64,000 nt of DNA from Cymodocea nodosa (taxonomy: Eukaryota; Streptophyta; Magnoliopsida; Alismatales; Cymodoceaceae). Location of the stretch: the NCBI GenBank assembly GCA_036874045.1, contig JAZBRI010000004.1, forward strand, positions 4,278,001-4,342,000, given 5' to 3'. The position numbers were made by a program, and so were the translations under genes. Positions 1 to 10,242 of this stretch are shown in pieces. Under the pieces are notes generated by a model that worked only from the letters and a program-made list of their open reading frames with translations, was not told the origin of the DNA and did not search any database. Position 1 is the stretch's first letter; the number at the start of each line of letters is the position of its first letter.

Positions 1-1
1 C

Positions 2-3000
2 GGGTGCTGCTGGTTCATCGGGGTGATCTGTTCCACCTGGTGGTTCCTGCTGTTTCTTTACAACGCTATGCCGTCGTCAATCCCGCAGTACGTTACAGAG
101 GTGATTACGGGGCCCATGCCCGACCCGCCAGGGTTGAAGCTGAGGAAGGAGGGGCTAAAGGCGAAGCACCCGGTGGTATTCGTCCCTGGAATCGTGACGG
201 GTGGGCTCGAGCTCTGGGAGGGACACCAATGCGCCGAGGGGTTGTTCAGGAAGCGGCTCTGGGGTGGAAAATTTGGAGAGATCTATAAGAGGTAGTGATG
301 CCTATATTTTTTTTTCTTTAAAAGTAAATAATAATGAAATTTGGGGAGCTTGGATGGTTGACTCCTGCGCCAAAAAAATCTTTATTGTTTAGAAAAAATT
401 TCATTGTCTAAGGTTAGTAATGTGATCGCGAAGGACAAGGGCCTTTTTTAAAAAAAAAAAAAAATGGAACTACCATCGAGTCACAACGAGACAATTGGTG
501 TTTTGTTTTCTTTTCATGCGTAAAAGGAAGTTTTTTTTTCCTGCTCAAGAGACAATTCTTTTTAGGGAGACGTGATGTAATCAAAAAATCATTACCAAGC
601 AGATAAACATCGGTAGAATTTTACCCTGAATGTTTTGAACCAAAAATGCCAAAAGTGCGTATGTTGTGAAATGTAGCTTATTTGAAAATCGCTAGCATTT
701 TCAGATGTGCTGGATCAAGTGAAGCATGATCAAACACCCTTAAATATTTAGGTCGTAGGCTGTAACTTGTTGCAGTTATATCAACAACAGTGTATGACCA
801 AATCTAACCTATCTTGAGTTTATCACTTTTCACTTACATAGCTTGCTATATCCATTTGTTATATCTGGGAAATGATATCGTGAAATATTCCAAGGATCAA
901 GAAAACATTTTTTATTTTTCTGCCAAAAGTCCATGGATGGACTAAGCTGATGAAATAAGATCTTTTTGTTTACATAGCTTGTTTGAACATATGATATTGT
1001 TCTACATGTTTACCATTCATGAAAGACATTACAGACAGTCCAAATTGTGACAAAACTACATATTTTGACTATTTCTCTCTCTGTGAAATGTCCTGATACA
1101 CCTTTCACTGCATTTCTTCTCCAGTTCTGCTGATGTACCTTTTCCATTCAGTACTTTTTTATCAATATGGGTTGTAGGGAAGGTCAAACTATCTAATTTT
1201 ACACAACATTACTTCCACAAGTTAATAAGTTGGTTTCTAGGAATACAACATGCTTCAGGTTACAGTGTAGAAAATTTACAAATGCATTAAAGCTCATTCT
1301 CAAGGATCTTAGAATCTTGCAGAGGAAAATGATTGAAGACTCAGAACCCAAAGGAAGAAGAATTAGGTACGTACTTTTTAATAGCTATTGGTTACATTCC
1401 ATCTCCCACAAACAATTAAACAAACACCCATGGGATCACCAGATCTTGGGACTATTGTTCCCAAAGGATGATTCTTAGGAACTGCAAATGACATCTTTAG
1501 CATCTCCTGGCATTGCAACTATAGTGTCGCAGGAACTACTACTATAGTAGCTTTTATTGTTACAGTGGTAAGAGCTATTCTACCAAATACACCATAGGAC
1601 TCGATCTTGATCCCCCATGACTTATGGCTGCATTTTTACCTCATGGCTCTCATTAACTTACATTTAATGCTTATCACATTTTTTCTTTCAACCTTCCAAC
1701 ACATAGAAGATATTAGACTCTATACATCTTGTTAGGCCTGCATTGGCCTACATGTGAGAAGGAAAGAGTAGAAAGGTTTTGCATTGAAGCAAAGCAAAAT
1801 GGTATTCCTTCAAGTAGTAATGGCATGCTGATTTGTCGCATATTTTTCTTCTCAAGATATCATATCATTTATTCCAGAAAGATGAGTTTGAAGGTGGAGT
1901 CCCTATTTGAAGAGTAAGAGCCCTCACCTCTGAGTGCTCTCATGAAGATGCAAGTAGGAAAGAAAGATGCTAGAAGAAGAAAGGAAAAGCATTTCTAGAC
2001 TCTCACTATGTCTCCATGGAAGTAGCCAATTGCTTGTCCAGAATAGCAATTGCAGAATGAAACAGAATGGGTTTTTGTCTTTCTGTACAACAGGGTTTGG
2101 TAAATCAGGAGGAACAAATGATCACTAAGGGTACTGGTTGAGAATCTGACATAGGAAGTATGGAAGGTATTCATCCATGATTGACCATTCTCAACACAAT
2201 GGCTTCCTGCTGCTTGTTTTCTTGTTTATGCTTCTCTTGCTTCTAGGAGCTAAATATGGAACCATGGCTATCCATTATAGATTTAAGAAGCCCAATTAAG
2301 AGTGAATGAATATCCAATTCAGAAGGCTAGGGCGAAGCCAGTTGGAAATCTAATCAGGTCTAGGAAATTCTGAGGGAAAGAAAAAGACATCAATCCAAAT
2401 TTGAAAGGGTACCATACCCATATGGGTATCAATTGCTTGAAAGATCTAGAGTGGAAGATACAATCCTTTTTTGGTAGTTCTCCATCTCTTTTTCATCCAT
2501 ATTTTGGAAACTCTATATATTTTTGTTGTTTGAGATTGCTTCCATGTGGTTCATCCACTTCTTCTCCGCTTGATCTAGCCAAGCCCCTTTCTTTTACCAG
2601 CTTCCCTGAATGGTGATAGCATATTGTTATGCAATAACATATTCTATGTTTTGTAATTTTTATGACTCATTTTATGTATTGGATATCATTCAGTAGTCCT
2701 TTCCTTCATTAGAGATTGAACTTTGTTGCTGATAAAGATTTTCTTGTCAACTGTTTTTTATACTTTCTAGATCTTTCCTAAGAATTTCAATCAGAAAAAT
2801 AATGTTATCAAAATCATTTTATCCTTTACTGGGTTTTGTCCAGGCCTTTATGCTGGGTAGAGCATATGTCCTTGGACAATGAAACGGGACTAGATCCTTC
2901 TGGTATAAGAGTTAGGCCTGTCACGGGACTTGTGGCTGCCGACTACTTTGCACCTGGTTATTTTGTTTGGGCAGTCTTGATTGCTAATTTGGCTCGCATT

Positions 3001-6000
3001 GGTTATGAGGAGAAGACCATGTATATGGCCTCATATGATTGGAGACTCTCCTTCCAGAACACTGAGGTATGCTGACATTTTAATTCTTATTCTTTGTGGT
3101 AAATCAATTTTCATTTACTCAAACTTCATATTCTGGAAATATCTCATTTCTTCCATGACAGATCTGTTGTTGAATCTTTTAAATGTGCTGTTTTCTCCAA
3201 ATTTAAAAATAGGTCCGGGACCATTCTCTTAGTGCGGTAAAAAGTAGAATAGAACTTATGGTGGCTACAAATGGTGGTAATAAAGTCGTGGTTATTCCAC
3301 ACTCGATGGGAGCTCTCTACTTTTTGCATTTCATGAAGTGGGTTGAGGCTCCAACTCCCATGGGAGGTGGGGGCGGCCCTGACTGGTGTTCAAGACACAT
3401 AAAAGCAGTGATGAATATTGGGGGTCCATTTCTTGGTGTGCCTAAAGCAGTTTCTGGATTATTCTCTGCTGAGGCAAAGGATGTTGCTGTTGCCAGGTTT
3501 TGCTACGAAACTACAATACAACTTGCCATATATCTCAATGGATTTGATTTCATTCAAATTTTCATTTCTGCTAGGATATCATGAATGTTAGTTAATTGCT
3601 TTCTTCTCCATAAGGTTTCTCTCTTCTTGTGTAAGCTCTCTCACATGCTCTGGTCTCAATGTCATCATTAAAAACATGTAATTTGCCATATAAAGTTTAC
3701 TGAAGAAAGCTTCGGATACTGGAATATCTTTGTGCACAAAATACACGTATAGAATTTTGGTCTGCCACTACAATTCTTTATCAATTATTTTTACCTTGTA
3801 TTTGTTGGTATTCATTTATTATATTATTCTTTTCTCTCATATTTAAAATATGGCGATGCATCTGCATGTTTATGTTGCTCACACCAGTGATGCAATTTCT
3901 ATATGTCCTATTGCAGAGGTATTGCACCAGGTGTCATGGATTCTGAGTTTTTTGGAATGCAAACATTAAGACATGTTTTGAAAATGAGTCGGACATGGGA
4001 TTCAACAATGTCAATGATTCCAAAAGGTGGTGACACAATCTGGGGTGGTCTAAATTGGTCTCCAGACGAGGATTATGAATGCAATTTTCAAAAGAAAAAA
4101 GGTAATGATGATTCTCATGTGACAGGAGATAGTGGGGGAGAGAAGATGAATATAGAATTAAACCATGCAAACTATGGAAGAATTATTTCTTTCGGAAAAG
4201 ATGCGGCAGAAACATATTTACCAAATTTTGAGGAGAGAGATTTTCAGGTGATTGCTTTTATTTTCTATAAAAGAACAAATGCACAAAATTTATGGTATCC
4301 GATCAGCCTTTTTCTTTAGAAAATAAAACTAACATGCACATTTTCATTGGTTGTTATACCATTGTATGAAATGTCATCCATGTCAAACAATCTTAATTCT
4401 TTACAAGGGCCCAATTTTTCTTTAAGTGCCTATATATATATGCAGTTTGTAGTTATTTTTTACAGATAAATACATGAGCAAAAACGTAATCATGTAAGTC
4501 TTGTTATTTTATGCCTACAATACATAATAAATTTTTTTCTTAAATTAAAGAAACTATTAATCCTTGATTCAAAGGTCTTAAAATATAACAATTTTTTATT
4601 AAACTTCAATGCTTCAATCATTAAATTTTAGATGAAAAATTCGCATTGAATTAATGTGCATGTGTGTATATAATGAAGGATTTCTGAATATTCATGTATC
4701 CATTAACTCATTTAACTCCCTCAAGTTAGAGCATATATATCTAATATGTTAACTTGTTATATAATGATTCAAATGCATTAATAGATAATTCTTAATGGAA
4801 ATATTTGCAATCTCCTCAGAAAATGATGGCAGTGGCAGCAGTTCTGGGTCCTTAAGGGCCTATCGGTGGCTGTGGTTGGATCCTTAGAGCCTGAATAGAA
4901 GTGGAGAATGACCTAGGGGTCCCATCGGTGGAGTTGGAGGGGTGGGAGGATGGTTCGGTGGTGGAGTAGGTGGAAAAAGGTGGCTGACATAAGGTGATAG
5001 GTGGAGGGGCCAACCAGTGGTGGTAGGTGGATTAAGTTCAAACCCACTCTAGCACCATGATGGAAAATGAAATGTTATTGATTAATCACTAGGGATCACA
5101 TACATCTCTATTGACCAAGGATATATGAATATCCATATATCCGTTAGTCCATTTAATAGAGTATAACTCTTATTAGAATGAAATATTAACACATATTAGT
5201 ATATCTTATAAATTAACTAATCACATAATTAATTTTTGAATAACATTTATAAAAAGATTAGATGCATACATTGAGGAGAGCTTAGTAACTACCGTGTCAA
5301 CCAGCTTTGTAGAATTCAGTGGAAAAGCATTGCATGCCAAAATGACAAAATATACATAACATGGTATGATGTTTGCAATTACTTCTGTTGGCAAATTTAT
5401 TATATCTAGGGACTTCTGTGCTTATAGAGTTCTTTGCAGGATGTTGTTAGGGGTGACAACGTTGTGCATTCAAATGCATCATGTCATGATGTTTGGACAG
5501 AGTACCTGGAGATGGGCCATGAGGGAATTAAGGCAGTTTCTGACCGCAGAATTTATACGGCCAGTTCACTTCTGGATCTGCTTCATTTCATTGCACCAAA
5601 GATGATGCAGCGTGGCGACTCTCATTTTTCTTATGGAATTGCAGAAAATTTGGATGATCCAAAATATAAGCACTATAAGTATTGGTCTAACCCGTTGGAA
5701 ACTAAGTGAGTTTACCTTCTGGTTACTTATCTTATTTTGACTCTATTCAAAATCTTTTCATCTGCTGATTGTTTTTTAAAACATAGTTTGACAGTTCATT
5801 ATGTTGTTAAAAGAGTTGGGTAAGGTTAGATAGAGTTCTATGTCCTGGAAAATTAGGTATAAAAATTTCATTATATCATGAATTAGTCCTGCGACATTTT
5901 CACATTTAAAGGATCCAGTAGCAGACAGCAGGAGGCTTTCATATTAATTTAAAATGTGTTGGTAATCCAGAAACTGGCACAAATAATGAATGAGGGTTGT

Positions 6001-7060
6001 AACCTATGAGCGTAACCAGAGAATTTCAAGGAACTAGAAAGCATGCAGCGTTTGTTGATCATCTCGTATATGTCCTACCTGGATGCCATTAGGTCATATC
6101 GTTAGAATTACAGAAGTACAAGAACTAAGCTTTTATCATGCTCCTTTTCATGTTTTCTGACATCTGGCCTTAATTGCTGCCATTGTGCCCAACTCACCCA
6201 AAAAACTTGAGAGGATGAATATTCGTTCTTATAATATTACTTCTGCATTTCAGTAATATGCCTTAATTGCTGCCATTGTGCCCAACTCACCCAAAAAACT
6301 TGAGAGGATGAATATTCGTTCTTATAATCTTACTTCTGCATTTCAGTAATATGCCTTAATTGCTGCCATTGTGCCCAACTCACCCAAAAAACTTGAGAGG
6401 ATGAATATTCGTTCTTATAATCTTACTTCTGCATTTCAGTAATATGCTTGGATGATGGTTAATAGTTTAGGACAACTTGAATAAACGTAACATACAAATC
6501 TTCCGTGAAAAAGTATTGTTGTAATTTTACTTGGTATTTAGTCTTACCGTTTTATCTATTGGTTTCTTTTGTCCAGATTACCAAATGCTCCTGATATGGA
6601 GATCTTCTCTATGTATGGCGTTGGGATTCCAACTGAAAGATCATATATCTACCGGTTATCTCCCTCCGCAGAATGCAGCATTCCTTTTCAAATCGATACA
6701 TCTGCCAATGGTGGAATAAAAAATAACTGTTTGCAAGATGGAGTCTATACTGCAGATGGAGATGAGACTGTCCCGGTTCTGAGTTCAGGCTTCATGTGTG
6801 CAAAAGGTTGGCGTGGGAAGACAAGATTCAATCCTTCCGGTATTACAACGTACAACAGGGAATATGACCATTCTCCTCCTTCAAATCTTCTTGAAGGGCG
6901 AGGCACCCAGAGTGGTGCTCATGTTGATATAATGGGTAACTTGGCTTTGATTGAGGACATCATTAGGGTGGCAGCAGGTGCCACTGGGGAAGAATTGGGG
7001 GGTGACCGTGTTTATTCGGACATATTCAAGTGGTCTGAGAAGATTGATTTACGGCTTTGA
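2..7060 (+). CDS. PDAT1: Phospholipid:diacylglycerol acyltransferase 1 (5' partial)
   Basis: Transfers an acyl group from a phospholipid to diacylglycerol, making triacylglycerol in the ER (family knowledge). Exons 2-291, 2844-3066, 3213-3496, 3917-4247, 5440-5705 and 6577-7060; phases agree at every GT-AG join and give 625 residues to the TGA. Arabidopsis PDAT1 has 671, so about 45 N-terminal residues lie before the window. The window opens inside the single N-terminal membrane segment (CSTWWFLLFLYNAMPSSIP), followed by the LCAT-type lumenal domain. The lid motif GLELWEGHQC is in exon 1 and the nucleophile motif IPHSMGALYF in exon 3. The acid-residue motif DGDETVPVLS and histidine motif GAHVDIMGN are in exon 6, so the Ser-Asp-His triad is intact. 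Intron 1 is long (2.55 kb) and intron 5 carries a triplicated 93-bp unit. The match to PDAT1 is very close; a PDAT2 paralogue is less likely. Confidence 0.96.
6168..6446. repeat. Three tandem 93-bp units in PDAT1 intron 5
   Basis: Near-identical units start at 6168, 6261 and 6354, each running from CCTTAATTGCTGCC to CAGTAATATG. Copy 1 has ATAATATT where copies 2 and 3 have ATAATCTT. Each unit contains a TGCATTTCAG stretch resembling a splice acceptor, so the array adds decoy acceptors upstream of the true one at 6575-6576. Confidence 0.95.
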
Positions 7061-7972
7061 GCAGAAACGGTAACATCTATTTTTGTTCTTTTTTTGATGT
7101 TTTGGCAGTAACTTTACATAAAATCTTTTTCTTGTTAAACACCACGGCATCATTAATATTTCTTAGCCCCCTAGTTATTTCTGCGTGTTGCCTTTTGGAT
7201 TGTAGGGTTAAATCACCATTAATTTCCCTCGCTGTCGTCTCTAGTTTACAAACAGAATTACTTCTTGTTGAATAAAATTAGTCAACAAGGTGCCATTTAC
7301 GAGGTGCGTTTGTACTTTGTGTGTTAGTTGTATACTGGTTCAATGAGTGGTGCTGTCTGAAATTACCTACAATTCTTTAAATTACATCGGTAAAAGTGAG
7401 TTTGGAGGCAAGGATTACATCGCTTTTTTCCTTGTAATGATTTTGTTGTTTTTTATTCTATTGTATCTTTTGTTTTACCTACTCTTTCTTTGCCGTGACA
7501 GATATTGGTGGGCAGAACCATGCGTATTGCAAGTCTCGTATTCGCGTCGCGGAATCTATAACCTCATTGGAAAGGCAGCTATTCAGATTTAAGATTTTTT
7601 TATTCAGAGAAAGGGAAAAACAAATTGTCAATTAATCATTCCCGTTTCACTTATATCCTTGCCAGCAAGGTATTCATTCCACCGTCATGTTTATTTGGAG
7701 GATGATAGCTTAGAATTGTAAAGCACGTGTAAAACGTTTATTTGAGGTATATTAGCTTGGCATTGAAAATCACGTGTAAAATGTACGTGGAACTATTTCA
7801 GATTATTAATTTTAATTGAATTTTTTTTTTAAGATAATGTACATGTAAATTACATGATATGTGATTGGTAATTAAAAAAATTTGTTGTATTAAATGAAAT
7901 TGTAATGTTACATATCTATTTTCTGGATGCTGGTTCATTTCCCCTTTGCTTAAATGGTAACTGTTTTTAACG
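7061..7972. other. PDAT1 3' UTR and AT-rich flank
   Basis: Starts just after the PDAT1 stop. AT-rich, with short open frames that match no family I know. The first few hundred bases are probably 3' UTR. A pair of related phrases around 7708-7800 (GCACGTGTAAAACG and TCACGTGTAAAATG) suggests a small local duplication. No gene seen. Confidence 0.6.
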
Positions 7973-7986
7973 TCAATGTAGGGTTT

Positions 7987-8086
7987 TTTTTTTTTTTTCT
8001 TCTTCTCCTCTGCCAAGCATCGAACCCTCGATGAATGGCAAGAAACCCGAAAGCTTCACTGCCAATCTATCAAGGAACTCGGCGCA
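7987..8086 (-). mobile_element. SINE with target-site duplication
   Basis: Read on the minus strand this roughly 100-bp unit contains a pol III box-B-like motif, GGGTTCGATGCTTGG, and ends in a GAAGAAG run followed by poly-A (a T tract at 7984-7999 on the plus strand). It is flanked by a perfect 14-bp direct repeat, TCAATGTAGGGTTT, at 7973-7986 and 8087-8100. Small size, internal box B, 3' poly-A and a long target duplication are the marks of a SINE. A clear box A was not found, so it may be 5'-truncated. Confidence 0.75.
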
Positions 8087-8100
8087 TCAATGTAGGGTTT

Positions 8101-8733
8101 GCTTGTCATGTCTTATGAAACTTGACGTTCAAGGATTCATTAGAAGATAAAGTAAAGTAAAGCTCCAAAGAATGAATTTTTATGAAATCTATAAATTTGT
8201 AACACAAAATGTGTGCAATGTTCTATAATGATGATGCTATAATAATAATTTTATGTAATATTAAGTCTAAAAATTTAAATGCTAATTAAACATTCTAATA
8301 CATTAAATTTTTATTTTTTAACACAAATAGAAAGAAAACTGGACGCTTTAGCATGGTCCAGTCCGACTGCCCTTTCCAGGCCGAGGGTTAAGGGTCAGGC
8401 GCAAAGGCTGGCCCAAGTTTTCCTAGGCCCAACCCAACCCGACCCTCCTCAACTAGGCAAGGCAAGCGCAGCTACAGGCCCACTAGAAACTATTCTCACA
8501 ATATTAAATGGAATTACAACTAATTATTTCCTAAGTTCCTTGGTTTGGTGATCGACCAGGAAATTCGAAAAAAGAATTCAACACAGAACGTTGGTCGGCG
8601 AGACGTTTCGATTACTTCGGTATGTCCTTCGGTTCTCGTTGATGGAAGCGGAGTTCCATTCTAGCAGAAACTTTAATCGCATGGCAACTTCTTCGATGAT
8701 GATGATGCACACGGTACACCCCAGTTCCCGACC
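8101..8733. other. Intergenic, tail-to-tail between PDAT1 and the PPR gene
   Basis: No gene recognised. A GC-richer patch at about 8340-8480, rich in GGCCCAA/CCCAACCC words, stands out from the AT-rich surroundings and looks like a fragment of a repeat. The last part, up to the stop at 8734-8736, is probably the 3' UTR of the PPR gene on the minus strand. Confidence 0.5.
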
Positions 8734-9720
8734 CTAGGACGAAATGCCTGCCAGTCGGAGGCGGACGTGAGCAGCAAGTTCGTGCTGCCCGATTCCGCCG
8801 AGCCCGTCCAGCACCCTCCCCCTCATCTTTGCATGGGGCACGAAACCCCTCTTGGCCATTTCGACAACCACCTTTCCTGCAAGCACAACTTCCCCTCTCT
8901 CCAAACACCCCCTCACCAGACTCTCGTAACCCTCGAACTCCACCCTCCACCCTGCCATCTCCACAAGCCTCACCACCTCCACCGCCCTCCTCACCTCCCC
9001 CGCCCTTCTCATCGCCGTCACCACCCTCACCACCATCCCTTTCTTGGGCACAATCCCTTCCCTCACCACCATGTACCTCACCAGCTCCTCCCCCGCCTCC
9101 GCCCTCCCATCCCCACACAACCCTTCCACCACCCTGCAGTAGGTTTCGGAGTCTGGTACGCAGCCCGCGAGCCGGGCTCCTCGCAGCACCCCGACGGCCT
9201 CCTCGGTCTCGGACGCGGAGCAAAGGGAGGAGATGAGGTAGTTGCAGGTGTTAAGATCGAGGCCGTACCCGATGGCTTCGACGGAGGAGAGGAGGAGGGG
9301 GATGGGTATGCGGTGGTGGCGACGGCGGAGGTGGGCCCACAGTGCGGCGAGGGAGGAGCATGTCTCTGGTGGTGGGTGGAAGCCGGAGCGGTAGGAGAAC
9401 TGGACTACGACGAGGGCTAGGGGTAGGAATGAAGTGGGGATTCGGGGAAAGGAATTGGGGTCTGGGAGTAGATTGGAGAGTAGGGAGGAGTAGATTGGGT
9501 GGGAGAGTGACCGAGGGCGGAGGTGGAGGCTAGATTGCAGGACGGAATCGATGGTTTTAATGGCGAGTTTTGGAGGGAGGGAAGACAGGTGGGCGAAGGA
9601 GTGTTGGGCTTCCGTGGGGAACTTCGTCGAGCACCTCTGATGCAGTAGTCGGCTGAGTTGGGCTTTGGGGCGGAGTCGTTTTGCCGATGCCACTGGAGAA
9701 GCCGAGAAGGAGAAAGTCAT
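8734..9720 (-). CDS. Short pentatricopeptide repeat protein
   Basis: A single uninterrupted 328-residue frame. The start is the ATG at 9718-9720; the open frame extends 19 codons further upstream but only from a TTG. Residues 1-35 (MTFSFSASPVASAKRLRPK...) are rich in Ser, Ala and Arg with no acidic residues, like a mitochondrial or plastid presequence. From about residue 154 there are degenerate 35-residue PPR units, for example TCNYLISSLCSASETEEAV, TYCRVVEGLCGDGRAEAG and YESLVRGCLERGEVVLAG. PPR proteins bind organelle transcripts in sequence-specific fashion. Overall form resembles the small intronless PPR protein At1g06270 of Arabidopsis, which I recall as similar in length; orthology is unproven. 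The gene is GC-rich, unlike its flanks. Its target cannot be inferred. Confidence 0.88.
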   Translation of the reverse strand: MTFSFSASPVASAKRLRPKAQLSRLLHQRCSTKFPTEAQHSFAHLSSLPPKLAIKTIDSVLQSSLHLRPRSLSHPIYSSLLSNLLPDPNSFPRIPTSFLPLALVVVQFSYRSGFHPPPETCSSLAALWAHLRRRHHRIPIPLLLSSVEAIGYGLDLNTCNYLISSLCSASETEEAVGVLRGARLAGCVPDSETYCRVVEGLCGDGRAEAGEELVRYMVVREGIVPKKGMVVRVVTAMRRAGEVRRAVEVVRLVEMAGWRVEFEGYESLVRGCLERGEVVLAGKVVVEMAKRGFVPHAKMRGRVLDGLGGIGQHELAAHVRLRLAGISS

Positions 9721-9868
9721 CTCCACGCCAGCAGAGCTTTTGTTTCCTTCAAAATTCTTCCCTTGTCCATGAACCAAACGACAACGGTTATAACCTTTGA
9801 GCTAATTAAGAGGGCGACTCTTTTACCTATAAAGTATTTTACAGATTTTAACATCTGCAAACAAAATA

Positions 9869-9947
9869 TGAACACATACCTTGCAAACTTCGAACTTCCA
9901 TGCTTTGTTGAACACATACCTTGCAAACTTCGAACTTCCATGCTTTG
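9869..9947. repeat. Two tandem 40-bp units
   Basis: A 40-bp unit beginning TGAACACATACCTTGCAAAC is duplicated at 9869-9908 and 9909-9948, differing only at the last base. It lies about 150-230 bp upstream of the PPR start codon, in the likely promoter of that gene. Confidence 0.93.
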
Positions 9948-10242
9948 GTTGATTCGTTTATATATGGTTATTCATTAGAATAATCACAGAACTGGAGAGG
10001 AAGAATAAGAACATAACATATATTTTACGTCCACAGTTCAATTCCTTTATTAATAATAAGTATTATTCAACGACACAGACCACATGATATGATAAACCGA
10101 CGAACGATGACGAAACAACAGCGACAACGACGACGACCATGTAATGGCGACGACCAGCCACAACATGGTTTTATTTCAGAGTTCAAAGACCAACGTACAA
10201 ATCTACCACCGCGGACGACGAACGGTCACACCTGCAAATCGA

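Noticed and set aside
6168-6446. Possible CRISPR-like array
   Set aside because: The three units are contiguous 93-bp tandem repeats with no spacers, in a plant intron.
8612-9420. Long Gly-, Pro- and His-rich frames on both strands over the PPR gene
   Set aside because: They are other-frame readings of a GC-rich coding exon; only the 8734-9720 minus frame has family similarity.
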